The notes under the pieces: generated by a model
The model's database searches: none
What the model saw: only the letters and a program-made list of their open reading frames with translations
Told to the model about the DNA's origin: nothing
From: Petrimonas sp.
Lineage (GTDB): Bacteria > Bacteroidota > Bacteroidia > Bacteroidales > Dysgonomonadaceae
DNA: 39,321 nucleotides
Assembly (NCBI GenBank): GCA_028698105.1
Contig: JAQVEB010000001.1
Location: 1 to 39,321, forward strand
Direction of reading: 5' to 3'
Shown: positions 7,674-15,231 of the stretch, in pieces
Layout: every line of letters begins with the position of its first letter
How positions within the stretch are numbered: the stretch's first letter is position 1
Program-made: the position numbers and the translations under genes

Positions 7674-8717
7674 TTACACTTCCTCTAATTCAAATTCATT
7701 TATCAGAGATAGCACGGCGGGATTTATTTCAATCATTTTATTGAGTGTGGGGCTGAAATTATTGTTATAACCTTGTGGAAGATTCGGTTTATGTAATTGC
7801 TCTAATATGAAATCGGCAATGTCGTAACCGATTTCAATTTGTTGTGGTGAGGCGTGTTTTTCCACGAGGTCGGAAATTGAGATGTGGCAATAGATTTCTG
7901 ATTTGAGTTGCACCATTTTTTCTTTCCATTTTGTGTAGCATCCGGCATCGGGATAAAGAATAACTTTTTTGCCTTTGAAAATTTTTGATTTTTCAACACT
8001 CAATCCATTGAGGTTGCCCGCGGCAAGCCAATTGAAATCGGGAAAAACCATACTTGCAATTATGGCTGTTTTCTCGGCTTCAACCACTGCGATGGGTTTA
8101 TCGGAATACATTCGCAAAAGATGTTCTCCGAAATAGCATTGCTGCAAATTGAAGTTCTTAAATTCGGGGTTGCTTTTCTTTAAGAGGTTATGTACCCAAT
8201 TAATTGCACCGGATTGTTGTTTGATGCGTTTACCGGTATCGGGGTTGTATTGCATAACCTTTCCGGTACGGAACTTTCCGTTTATATCCATTTGCCAAAA
8301 GATGACTTCTTTGTTTTTTGTGGCTCCCAATGCGTAATTTTCAACGGCATTTGTGATTTGCTCTTTGGTAAACATTTCACAAAGGAAACGAACAAAATTT
8401 GAGTTGAAAGAAGCGGATTCTTTTACTAATTTCCACGGAATGTAATTGATGGGCGAATTTTGCATTGGCTGTGGTATCATTTTTTTGTGTGAGTTGGTAA
8501 ACTCTTTTTTAGAAATGGGATTATCGGTAAAATATTGTTTGGGTGTATAATGGTAACCACATTTAACTTCGCGGTTACATTTGCCTACAGTTGAATGGAT
8601 TGGCGCGTTGGTATCTCCACTCAGATATAACGTAAAGCTTTCTTTTGTTTTGCATTGAGGACAGGTAGAACGGCTGGACTTTCCACTATATTTCTGTAAA
8701 TAAGGTTGCTTGTACAT
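7674..8717 (-). CDS. Zinc-finger/Toprim-like primase protein (DUF6371 type)
   Basis: A 347-residue protein. The N-terminus holds a four-Cys zinc ribbon (C19, C22, C47, C53 in CPQC and CNREVKC), as in DnaG-type primases. The middle contains PIAVVEAEKTAIIASM and VILYPDAGCY, which look like the conserved Glu and Asp strands of a Toprim domain. Such DUF6371-like proteins occur in replication modules of Bacteroidota mobile elements, and here it directly follows the RepA-like ATPase gene with a 32-base palindrome between them. Priming of element replication is the likely role, inferred from family and context. The end is 57 bases from the longest possible mod frame, so the cargo begins immediately after it. 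Confidence 0.75.
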   Translation of the reverse strand: MYKQPYLQKYSGKSSRSTCPQCKTKESFTLYLSGDTNAPIHSTVGKCNREVKCGYHYTPKQYFTDNPISKKEFTNSHKKMIPQPMQNSPINYIPWKLVKESASFNSNFVRFLCEMFTKEQITNAVENYALGATKNKEVIFWQMDINGKFRTGKVMQYNPDTGKRIKQQSGAINWVHNLLKKSNPEFKNFNLQQCYFGEHLLRMYSDKPIAVVEAEKTAIIASMVFPDFNWLAAGNLNGLSVEKSKIFKGKKVILYPDAGCYTKWKEKMVQLKSEIYCHISISDLVEKHASPQQIEIGYDIADFILEQLHKPNLPQGYNNNFSPTLNKMIEINPAVLSLINEFELEEV

Positions 8718-8746
8718 TTTTTATTCTGTTTTTTTAGAAACAATTG

Positions 8747-8778
8747 GTAACAATGGTAACAGGTGTTACCATTGTTAC
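8747..8778. repeat. Perfect 15-bp inverted repeat between the two replication genes
   Basis: GTAACAATGGTAACA (8747-8761), spacer GG, then TGTTACCATTGTTAC (8764-8778). The last base overlaps the stop codon of the RepA-like gene. Each arm contains two GGTAAC/GTAAC words, so it could be a protein-binding site. There is no T-run typical of a terminator. Confidence 0.7.
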
Positions 8779-9914
8779 TACGTGTTACTATCTGATTTTA
8801 ATTTGGTTACTATTCTTGTAACTTTAACTTTGAAACTATTGAAATTGCTTTCATCGGTACAAAGTTTCTTCGCAATTGAGTAAGCGGAAGCTTGAGGGTC
8901 GTCGTTTAGGCATTGCTGTATATCAGTCTCGAGTTTTTGCCTGTCTTTTTCAGAAACTACTTTTAAGTGTTTGAACTCGTAATCGAAGTTGAGGAACTCG
9001 AATTGTAAAAAATTGGCAGGCTTATTTATCTGACAAACAATAACATTGTTTGCATCATACTTATGTTCACAAAAACGCACTTTCATCATTTTAATATAGC
9101 GGAGTGATTTATCTGAAAAGCTTTCGCCTATGGCGAAACTGCTGTCACAGAAATTCATCAGCATTTTGCTTCCTTGTAAATCGTTTCGGGTTAGCGGTTT
9201 TGAAAGATCTCTTTTTGGCGTGTGCGCCAAAATGAGCAATGACAGGTTGTATTTGTTTTTTAGTTTTTTCAAGTGTTTCATTAGAGGAAGCGCATCTTTG
9301 GCTTTCTCGTTTTCGTGTCTTAGATAAGTAATGTTATCTATTATCAGAATTTCGGCTCCGGTTTCAATAATTGCTTGTTCGATTGAGTTATTCAAATAAT
9401 CCTCGAATGAAATTCCTTCAGGCATTTCGGCATCGACATCAATTTCTACTCTCAAAAAATTTTCGCTGAAATTATATGAGTTGGTATAATTTTCGGAATA
9501 GCGACCTTGAAACTGTTTATCGGTTAATTCAAAATCGAAGTAGAGAATTTTTCGGGCTTCTGATTCAAGTTGAAATCCGGGAACAGAAATACCCTTAGAA
9601 ATACTGTTGCCAATTTGAACTGCCAAAATGGATTTTCCAACATTGGTGTCGGCAAAGAGAATACACAATTCTCCTTCATACCAAAATTCGCTAAACAGCA
9701 TTTTGGGTATGGGCCTCAAAGCTGCTTGCTCTATCCATTTATTCGCTGATTTGACGTCGAAAAGTCCTATGGTGTTGTTTGCTTCGTTTTGCCTCAAATT
9801 ATCTTGTAAATCGTTGCTTAGCAAATAAATAAAATCATTATTTTTGTTTTGTGAAATTATATTGTCTCCCGTTTGATTGTGGTAGTCGGCGGGGGATTCT
9901 TTTTTTATATTCAT
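8778..9914 (-). CDS. RepA-like RecA-fold ATPase (AAA_25-type helicase)
   Basis: A 378-residue protein with Walker A FADTNVGKS (87-95), Walker B ILIIDN (189-194) and a following ILAHTPKRD segment, the arrangement of RepA/RSF1010-type hexameric replicative helicases and related AAA_25 proteins. The first 60 residues are polar and probably disordered. The C-terminal 60 residues (NDDPQASAYSIAKKLC...) look like a small winged-helix-like DNA-binding tail. It overlaps the upstream helix-turn-helix gene by four bases (ATGA), indicating translational coupling. With the adjoining primase it probably forms the autonomous replication module of the element. Confidence 0.8.
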   Translation of the reverse strand: MNIKKESPADYHNQTGDNIISQNKNNDFIYLLSNDLQDNLRQNEANNTIGLFDVKSANKWIEQAALRPIPKMLFSEFWYEGELCILFADTNVGKSILAVQIGNSISKGISVPGFQLESEARKILYFDFELTDKQFQGRYSENYTNSYNFSENFLRVEIDVDAEMPEGISFEDYLNNSIEQAIIETGAEILIIDNITYLRHENEKAKDALPLMKHLKKLKNKYNLSLLILAHTPKRDLSKPLTRNDLQGSKMLMNFCDSSFAIGESFSDKSLRYIKMMKVRFCEHKYDANNVIVCQINKPANFLQFEFLNFDYEFKHLKVVSEKDRQKLETDIQQCLNDDPQASAYSIAKKLCTDESNFNSFKVKVTRIVTKLKSDSNT

Positions 9915-10204
9915 ACTTCGATCTCCTTTCCAATAGGTTTTACGTGATTATTATCTAATAGCTCTTTGATATCGGACACTCTGTAATAAATTTTGTTACC
10001 GATTTGTGAGTAACCGATAACTCCTTTGTCTCGCCAAAGTTGGGCTGTTTTCTGACTAATATTCATTAATTCCATAAACTTTGGGTTGTCCATAAACATT
10101 TCTTCGGGAAATTGTCTGTTGTAGATAAAATCGCTTGCGATTTTGTCTAACTTACGGAGAATACGTTCGTATTGCTCTTTGAAAAAATCGTCGTAGTGCA
10201 TCAT
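9911..10204 (-). CDS. Helix-turn-helix (excisionase/AlpA-like) protein
   Basis: A 97-residue protein. An N-terminal helical region of about 50 residues (DDFFKEQYERILRKLDKI) precedes an HTH_17/MerR-like DNA-binding domain. Residues from about 52 (FMELMNISQKTAQLWRDKG) through the wing KIYYRVSDIKELL show the usual pattern. Pairs of such proteins sit beside integrases in Bacteroidota mobilisable elements and act as excisionases or replication regulators. It starts one base after the stop of the preceding HTH gene and overlaps the ATPase gene by four bases. The exact role is inferred from context. Confidence 0.8.
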   Translation of the reverse strand: MMHYDDFFKEQYERILRKLDKIASDFIYNRQFPEEMFMDNPKFMELMNISQKTAQLWRDKGVIGYSQIGNKIYYRVSDIKELLDNNHVKPIGKEIEV

Positions 10205-10205
10205 T

Positions 10206-10505
10206 TTATTTTCCTCCTTTCAAAATAGCGTTTACATCGCTCATCCGATATTTTCTTTTTCCTCCCACTTCGTTGTGGCACAGATAGCCTTTCTTGTGCC
10301 ATCTCCATAGTGTACTCCTATCCACATCCAATATTTTAGCAACCTCGTCGGGGCTTGGGTAGGTTTCGGCATTGGCATCGGTTATTTGTTGCTGAAGCTC
10401 TTGCTTTGTTGATTCAAGAAGTGTTTTAGCAAATTCTTTTAAATCAGTTAATGACACAGCAACGGTAACGTTGCCACTTTCTAATAAATCTTTAATTGGT
10501 ATCAT
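10206..10505 (-). CDS. Helix-turn-helix (excisionase-like) protein
   Basis: A 99-residue protein when started at ATG 10505 (MIPIKDLLESG). The frame continues to an ATG at 10583, but the extra 26 residues look untranslated, being rich in aromatic residues without pattern. The N-terminus is helical; the C-terminus holds a typical HTH_17 domain, YPSPDEVAKILDVDRSTLWRWHKKGYL plus the wing KRKYRMSDV. It is the first gene of the operon HTH-HTH-ATPase-primase. A TATTTTTG box lies at 10618-10625, with a GTGGTGCAA motif next to it that recurs at the integrase promoter, so the two units may share a regulator, possibly this protein. Confidence 0.78.
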   Translation of the reverse strand: MIPIKDLLESGNVTVAVSLTDLKEFAKTLLESTKQELQQQITDANAETYPSPDEVAKILDVDRSTLWRWHKKGYLCHNEVGGKRKYRMSDVNAILKGGK

Positions 10506-10617
10506 CGCTTTTCTTTTTATAAAGATTATTGCATCGGGGTAGCCGTAAAACAATCCTCTGCAATTATATCCATTCCATTTCAAAGGTTTACGGTCGCTTT
10601 GATGGAGAAGGATAGTG

Positions 10618-10638
10618 CAAAAATAAGGGGTGGTGCAA
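10618..10638 (-). promoter_or_regulatory. Candidate promoter and operator of the HTH-replication operon
   Basis: Minus-strand TATTTTTG (10618-10625) matches the Bacteroidota -7 consensus. Five bases upstream of it lies plus-strand GTGGTGCAA (10630-10638), the word found several times over the integrase promoter. No convincing -33 box was found. Confidence 0.4.
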
Positions 10639-10646
10639 CAAAATAA

Positions 10647-10688
10647 AAAGACAAAAAAGGACTGTTCGTTTTTGTCCCTTTTTGTCCC
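10647..10688 (-). terminator. Probable terminator of the integrase operon
   Basis: On the minus strand AAAAGGGAC and GTCCTTTT pair with one bulge and are followed by a T-rich tract. Two direct TTTTTGTCCC copies (10669-10678, 10679-10688) form one side. It lies about 145 bases beyond the stop of the 563-residue gene. Confidence 0.45.
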
Positions 10689-10831
10689 TTTATGGTAATA
10701 ATGAGTATTTTATGAGAAAAGCTATTCTTTTTGTGATGCGTGTATTTTCAGAGTACAGCCTATATTTACCTAATTATCAATAAATTGTAATTATTTTTGT
10801 TTGTTTTTTTGAGGGTGTGTTAGTCGAAATT

Positions 10832-12523
10832 TTATGGTAATCGTTTCAATATATCATTTAATTGGTTTTGATATTGATCATCATTTACTTCCGAAAATTT
10901 TTCTGAAAAATTGGCACGAGTACCTGATTTGGTGCCAAATAACTTAGAAACAGCTTGATGGTATTTAGTTTGATTTAGCTGTTTTGAGATATATCCTTTC
11001 TTTTGTAATGCAACAGTATAGAGCGCAAGCGTGAGGGCTTTTGAACGAGAAGTGTTTAATTCTGTTTTCATCATTTCAGTGATTGAGTCTATTTTCTCAA
11101 TATCTTGACGAATGAAAAAGTCTTTAAATGAATTTGAGAATGGTTCCTCCCTTCTTGTATCACTTTCACTTGTACTTGATAGTTCTTCTTTTGCTTTTAG
11201 AACTCCTTGTTCAATTTCTTCAATTTTTGGCCAAAATAATTTCAGTGGATCTTCGTCAAGAAAGGCTAGGAATTCGTTTATTGAGCCATTACTCGTAACA
11301 TAACAAGGATAATTATTATTTTTATAGCCCTGACTTTTGACAAATTCTTTATCTCTTGCAATATCTTCCAAGGTTTTTATTATCCGATTATCTGAAGTGT
11401 CGGTAATAATTTCACCGTCAATTTTTATTCCCTTTCCCGTTTCAATACTTGCCACAACAAAATCATTTTCACGATATCTTTTGTTATATTGATTTTCAAT
11501 TTCAGATTTATATTTACTTAGAACAAATAAACATCCGTTCAACAAATCTTCCGGGTCAGTAAATTCATCGCGTTGCGCTTTCTGAGCCTCTCTTTTGAAA
11601 AAAGATTTGAAAGGAGTTCTCTGGCCTTCATATTCAAAGTAAGCATCCATTATTAGTCTACCACATTCCATATTATTTGAGTTTTGATTATTTTTTGTAT
11701 TATTCTCAACTTTAGCTGACTCTTTTATTTTTAAATCATTAATGTATTTTTGAGCTAATTCCATACTGCCAATATACCAATCAACATCTGTAATCATTCG
11801 ATGGCTTTTTAGATAAAAACCACTATCTTGCTGGAGTTTCATTAAATCGATACCATACGTAAGGAGCAAAGCATCCAATCTATTTGTAAACAAGAATTTT
11901 ATGTGAACGAACATCTCTAAACAATGTTCTACGGTGTTTTTTTCATTAATTTGTTGGTTAGTAATTTCAATAAACCGTCGATTTATAAAGTATATTCTTT
12001 CGATATTATTTTTATATCTTATTATAAATTCATCGCAAGCCTCAATTTGCTCCTTTGGTGTTCCTGCAGGCTCTCCTGATGTATTAAAAAGAACTTTATC
12101 CATAGGCAAAGACATCCATTCTTTCTTTTCATTTTCACAGTTTTGAATTTCTTTATTCAAACGATTTATTTCGGCAGTTGGACAATATATTTTAGAAATT
12201 TCATTGAATGGCTTCAATAACGAAAACAGATATCTTTCCTTTTCTTGCTCGGATTGACATTCACAAAGATTTTTTTCTATTTCTTCAATCAAAGGACTGT
12301 CTGCATAAATAATAACACTGTCATCAAATTCTTCAGTTGCTTTAAGAATGCGTTCAGGTAAAACCTTATCGTAAAAGTTTTGCCATTTTTCATCTATTAT
12401 TTTATCCTTTTCTTGTGGATAGTATCCTAAATCGTATTTATGCCTAAAATAATCGATACAATTATGCACAACTCCTCCAAACTCAAAAGCTTTGAAAAAT
12501 GGTATTTCAATTGTTTTATCCAT
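10832..12523 (-). CDS. Unrecognised 563-residue element protein downstream of integrase
   Basis: A long, charged, soluble protein with no signal peptide, membrane segment or nucleotide-binding motif that I can recognise. It is Glu/Lys/Asn-rich with several helical stretches (residues about 85-170 and 300-400) and an Asn-rich linker near 275-290. The C-terminal 90 residues (TSRSKALTLALYTVALQKKG... TKYHQAVSKLFG... ANFSEKF) look like a compact helical domain, possibly DNA-binding. It begins 39 bases after the integrase stop, so the two are probably one transcript, which suggests a role in integration, regulation or host interaction. The integrity of the long frame argues for function; the function itself is unknown. 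Confidence 0.8.
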   Translation of the reverse strand: MDKTIEIPFFKAFEFGGVVHNCIDYFRHKYDLGYYPQEKDKIIDEKWQNFYDKVLPERILKATEEFDDSVIIYADSPLIEEIEKNLCECQSEQEKERYLFSLLKPFNEISKIYCPTAEINRLNKEIQNCENEKKEWMSLPMDKVLFNTSGEPAGTPKEQIEACDEFIIRYKNNIERIYFINRRFIEITNQQINEKNTVEHCLEMFVHIKFLFTNRLDALLLTYGIDLMKLQQDSGFYLKSHRMITDVDWYIGSMELAQKYINDLKIKESAKVENNTKNNQNSNNMECGRLIMDAYFEYEGQRTPFKSFFKREAQKAQRDEFTDPEDLLNGCLFVLSKYKSEIENQYNKRYRENDFVVASIETGKGIKIDGEIITDTSDNRIIKTLEDIARDKEFVKSQGYKNNNYPCYVTSNGSINEFLAFLDEDPLKLFWPKIEEIEQGVLKAKEELSSTSESDTRREEPFSNSFKDFFIRQDIEKIDSITEMMKTELNTSRSKALTLALYTVALQKKGYISKQLNQTKYHQAVSKLFGTKSGTRANFSEKFSEVNDDQYQNQLNDILKRLP

Positions 12524-12562
12524 ACTGACATTTAGCTAGTACAACATTGATTACACTTATTC

Positions 12563-13888
12563 TTATATTAATAAATCCACTAGTTCTTTTTTCATATCAT
12601 CGTCAATATCTCTATATCGAGCAAAAGCCTTACTTCCCTCTTTATGGCCACTTAATGAGCCGACTAAGCTAGGGTCTTTTACTTGTTTATACAAATTTCC
12701 GACAAAACTTCTTCTTGCAATATGTGAACTTGCGATTTCATTAAGGGGCTTCTTCTCTTCTTCGCGAGTAGTTGGATTTATTACGGTTACCAATCTTGTG
12801 AGCCCGGCGATAAGAAACATATCTTTAATGGCATCATTGTATTTTTGTTCACTAATAAACGGTAATAACTTGGGGCAATCAGGGTATCTATCCAAAATCT
12901 CCAAGGCGATTGAATTCAATGGCACTCTTACGGTTATGGGGCGATTTTCTTTTGTTTTTCTTGCAACGTACTCAATTGCTCCGTTCATAACATTGTCTTT
13001 CGTCATTTTATACATATCCCCTACTCGACAACCAATTAGACACTGAAAGACGAAAATATCTCGCTGTATAGCCAATTGAGGGCGTTTAGTCAAATCGGCA
13101 TTGTACAATGTGTTTCTTTCATCAATAGATATGTAATAAGGTGTACCATAAACACACTCCTCAACTGTGTAATTTTCAAATGGGTTGTTTGTTGTTTTCT
13201 TCTCTTTTATAGCCCAAAGTATGAACGTTCTGATTTTTGTAAAAATATCATTAATGGTGTTTTGTCCTCTTTTTTGTGGGGTTCTTTTTTCAGGAATTTG
13301 CGCATAAATATCGGGGTAATCTATGTAATATTGATGCTCATTGCGCATAAAATTCTCAATATCGATCAATGTGTCAGAGGTAATATTATCAAACGTCAAA
13401 ATAATTGGCTGACGTATATATTTCTTGTAAATCTCATATCGCTGTAAAGCTCGCTTGATTACTTTAAAATTATTGATTCTGACTGTCGATAATTTTCTTT
13501 TATTTAAGAATTCGTCGAATGCTTCAAAGAATGTTTGTTCTTGGTGTTTATTTTTCAGTTCAGGGTATTTATGTGGATTAATTTTTTTATCTATTTCAAT
13601 ATCTAACATATCAGAAGTGAGGGCTTCTTTATTAATAGTCTCACTATAAATATCACCTATTAATCTCTTTCGCTCATTGACTGCATCATTAAATATTTTT
13701 CTTTCCAAAGAAGGATAAATGACCTTGGCTTTTATGGCTTGTTTTTTATCGTCCCAAACTTCGGGATCAATCGTAAATTCACTTGTATGAAAAAGTTGAA
13801 TATTTCTGCCATCTCTTAATCGGAACCTGATATTTACTGAATCTGTTTTTCTTTTAGTGGTCCTAATAAATGCTTGAATTGTTGCCAT
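12563..13888 (-). CDS. Tyrosine recombinase (Bacteroidota element integrase)
   Basis: A 441-residue site-specific recombinase when started at ATG 13888 (MATIQAFIRTTKRK). The upstream extension to 13972 crosses the promoter repeats and is rejected. Order: N-terminal arm-binding domain (about 1-90), SAM-like core-binding domain (about 120-215), catalytic domain (about 255-441). All catalytic residues are present: R288 (CLIGCRVGD), K311 (ARKTKENR), H389 and R392 (HIARRSF), H415 (SGHKEG) and nucleophile Y425 (FARYRDID). It should therefore be active and would insert and excise the element to its left. Its promoter is overlaid by repeated GTGGTGCAAAT motifs, suggesting autoregulation or arm-type binding. 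Confidence 0.93.
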   Translation of the reverse strand: MATIQAFIRTTKRKTDSVNIRFRLRDGRNIQLFHTSEFTIDPEVWDDKKQAIKAKVIYPSLERKIFNDAVNERKRLIGDIYSETINKEALTSDMLDIEIDKKINPHKYPELKNKHQEQTFFEAFDEFLNKRKLSTVRINNFKVIKRALQRYEIYKKYIRQPIILTFDNITSDTLIDIENFMRNEHQYYIDYPDIYAQIPEKRTPQKRGQNTINDIFTKIRTFILWAIKEKKTTNNPFENYTVEECVYGTPYYISIDERNTLYNADLTKRPQLAIQRDIFVFQCLIGCRVGDMYKMTKDNVMNGAIEYVARKTKENRPITVRVPLNSIALEILDRYPDCPKLLPFISEQKYNDAIKDMFLIAGLTRLVTVINPTTREEEKKPLNEIASSHIARRSFVGNLYKQVKDPSLVGSLSGHKEGSKAFARYRDIDDDMKKELVDLLI

Positions 13889-13911
13889 AATTCTGAAATT
13901 CATTGGTTTGT

Positions 13912-13955
13912 ATGTGGTGCAAATATACAAAATTTGCACCACATTTGCACCACAT
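13912..13955. promoter_or_regulatory. Operator-like repeats over the integrase promoter
   Basis: A perfect 13-bp inverted repeat, ATGTGGTGCAAAT (13912-13924) and ATTTGCACCACAT (13932-13944), has a third copy in direct orientation at 13943-13955, 11 bases on. The minus-strand -7 box TATATTTG (13920-13927) lies inside the inverted repeat, so binding there would block or control integrase transcription. Confidence 0.65.
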
Positions 13956-14089
13956 AATGCAATTATTTGCAATAAATTTCAATATTATTTTTCTCTCATA
14001 TAAATCATAATTATATGTATATCAGTATTAATAAGTTATCTAATGAGATTTCAGGTTATTTTATTTGATTGAAAAACTCAAACACGGCT

Positions 14090-14101
14090 CTGGGTACCCA
14101 G
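14090..14101. other. Palindrome CTGGGTACCCAG near the element's right end (candidate att)
   Basis: A perfect 12-bp palindrome lies between the integrase promoter and a strong terminator, about where an attachment core could be. No second copy was seen in the window. Calling it att is a guess. Confidence 0.2.
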
Positions 14102-14106
14102 AAAGC

Positions 14107-14142
14107 AAAACCCTAATTGATTGATTTTCAATTAGGGTTTTT
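14107..14142. terminator. Strong symmetrical terminator at the element/chromosome border
   Basis: AAAACCCTAATTG (14107-14119) and CAATTAGGGTTTT (14129-14141) form a perfect 13-bp stem with a nine-base loop, flanked by A- and T-runs. It can work on either strand. No gene ends immediately upstream in the window, so it may belong to a chromosomal gene displaced by the insertion. Confidence 0.7.
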
Positions 14143-14395
14143 CGATTCTTAGAAACTGTTTTGGAATATTAAACATAAGTTGGATTCGCATAATTAATTG
14201 TCTGTTAGTTCAGAATTGATTATCTAACACACATCGCCCATAAAATTATCTTTCTTCAACCTGAGGCATCAGTCTTATTCATAAGACATTACACTCTTTA
14301 AAACGTAACAAATTCTTAATATGTTTTTCTGCATTTTTTCGGTTTTTATCTTTTAATTTGTCTTTTTATATTCAAAGACTTAACACGTTAAGCTG
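14143..14395. other. AT-rich gap between element and chromosomal genes
   Basis: No tRNA, tmRNA or coding frame was recognised. A CTTAAC/GTTAAG inverted repeat at 14379-14392 lies just before the ATG of the next gene. Confidence 0.4.
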
Positions 14396-14596
14396 ATGGA
14401 AACAACAAACATTGTAACCGACAAAGATCACGAAATGGCTCAGAAATGCGCTGAATGCCCCGTATGCCGTACTGCTCGTAGAAAATAAAAAGGAATAGCT
14501 TTTTGGTTTGTGAAGAAAATTGAAGAAGATAAATGTCCGTATTGTAAAGCTTACGAAAAGGTTTACGGCAAAAAAGCACACGAACCAGCAGTGTAG
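14396..14596 (+). pseudogene. Small Cys-rich protein gene with an in-frame TAA
   Basis: ATG 14396 opens a 30-codon frame (METTNIVTDKDHEMAQ... ending CRTARRK), then TAA at 14486-14488. The same frame continues without another stop for 35 codons (KGIAFWFVKKIEEDKCPYCK... HEPAV) to TAG at 14594-14596. Together they make a coherent basic protein of about 66 residues with a KCAECPVC and a CPYC motif, as expected of a small zinc-binding or redox protein. The simplest reading is a CAA-to-TAA (Gln) nonsense change, leaving a pseudogene or a 30-residue product. The next gene starts within about 35 bases. I cannot name the family. Confidence 0.55.
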
Positions 14597-14628
14597 TCAT
14601 TATGCAAAATTATTTCCTCTATCAAACA

Positions 14629-15069
14629 ATGAAAACAAATAAAAACGCACCGGTTTATTATTCCGGTAAAATAATAATAAATTCATCTGCAGAAAATGTA
14701 TGGAAAATACTTTCCGACATTGATAACTGGCCGCAATGGCAAAAGGCAATTGAATATGCCAGATTAAATGGAGAACTTACGCCCGGCACTACTTTCGATT
14801 GGAAAAACGGAAGTTCGAAAATTCACTCGACGCTGCACACTGTGAAAGCTCCGAATTATATCGGATGGACGGGAAAATCAATGGGAATTAATGCTGTCCA
14901 CAGTTGGAAAATCACTTCGCTTGGAAATGGAACGACCGAAGTCTTTGTGGAAGAGAGTATGGAGGGATTATTGACTAAATTGATGAAAAACTACCTGAAT
15001 AAAATCGTGAAACAAGCGCTTCAAAAATCATTGGAAGAATTAAAAATCGCTTGTGAGCAGAAAATATAA
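14629..15069 (+). CDS. SRPBCC (START/Bet v 1-like) family protein
   Basis: A 146-residue protein with the polyketide-cyclase/dehydrase-type fold pattern: an early strand GKIIINSSAENVWKILSDIDNWPQW, a central strand IGWTGKSMGINAVHSWKI, a following strand TEVFVEESMEG, and a long C-terminal helix (LMKNYLNKIVKQALQKSLEELKIAC). These soluble proteins have a hydrophobic cavity and usually bind small hydrophobic ligands; the substrate is unknown. I chose ATG 14629 (MKTNKNAPVYYSG). An in-frame ATG at 14602 would add nine residues with no clear similarity. It follows the small Cys-rich gene closely and may share its transcript. Confidence 0.8.
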   Translation: MKTNKNAPVYYSGKIIINSSAENVWKILSDIDNWPQWQKAIEYARLNGELTPGTTFDWKNGSSKIHSTLHTVKAPNYIGWTGKSMGINAVHSWKITSLGNGTTEVFVEESMEGLLTKLMKNYLNKIVKQALQKSLEELKIACEQKI

Positions 15070-15070
15070 T

Positions 15071-15177
15071 TAACGTGAGTTCGATAACCTTAGTAAAAAT
15101 ATTGTGAGTATTAAAAAAAGACCTTATTACCTTATTCTTTGCTTAATACAATTTTTTCTTGCATCGAACTCACGTTA
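15071..15177. mobile_element. MITE-like element with 15-bp terminal inverted repeats
   Basis: TAACGTGAGTTCGAT (15071-15085) and its exact complement ATCGAACTCACGTTA (15163-15177) enclose 77 AT-rich bases without a gene. TTAA-like bases border the arms. The arms are too far apart and lack a U-run for a simple terminator. A non-autonomous transposon remnant is the best guess. Confidence 0.45.
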
Positions 15178-15231
15178 GTTAAGCTGTTTTTTTCTTGTTT
15201 CCTGTGTAAAAAATTACATCTTTTTGAAAAA

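Noticed and set aside
13889-13972. Longer integrase start
   Set aside because: The extension crosses the promoter and operator-like repeats and has no integrase-like sequence.
14143-14395. tRNA or tmRNA as integration target
   Set aside because: No cloverleaf, no GTTCGA-type arm and no CCA end were found on either strand in this AT-rich gap.
15071-15177. Terminator of the SRPBCC gene
   Set aside because: Arms are 77 bases apart with no T-run directly after; a MITE-like element fits better, although it could still affect transcript ends.
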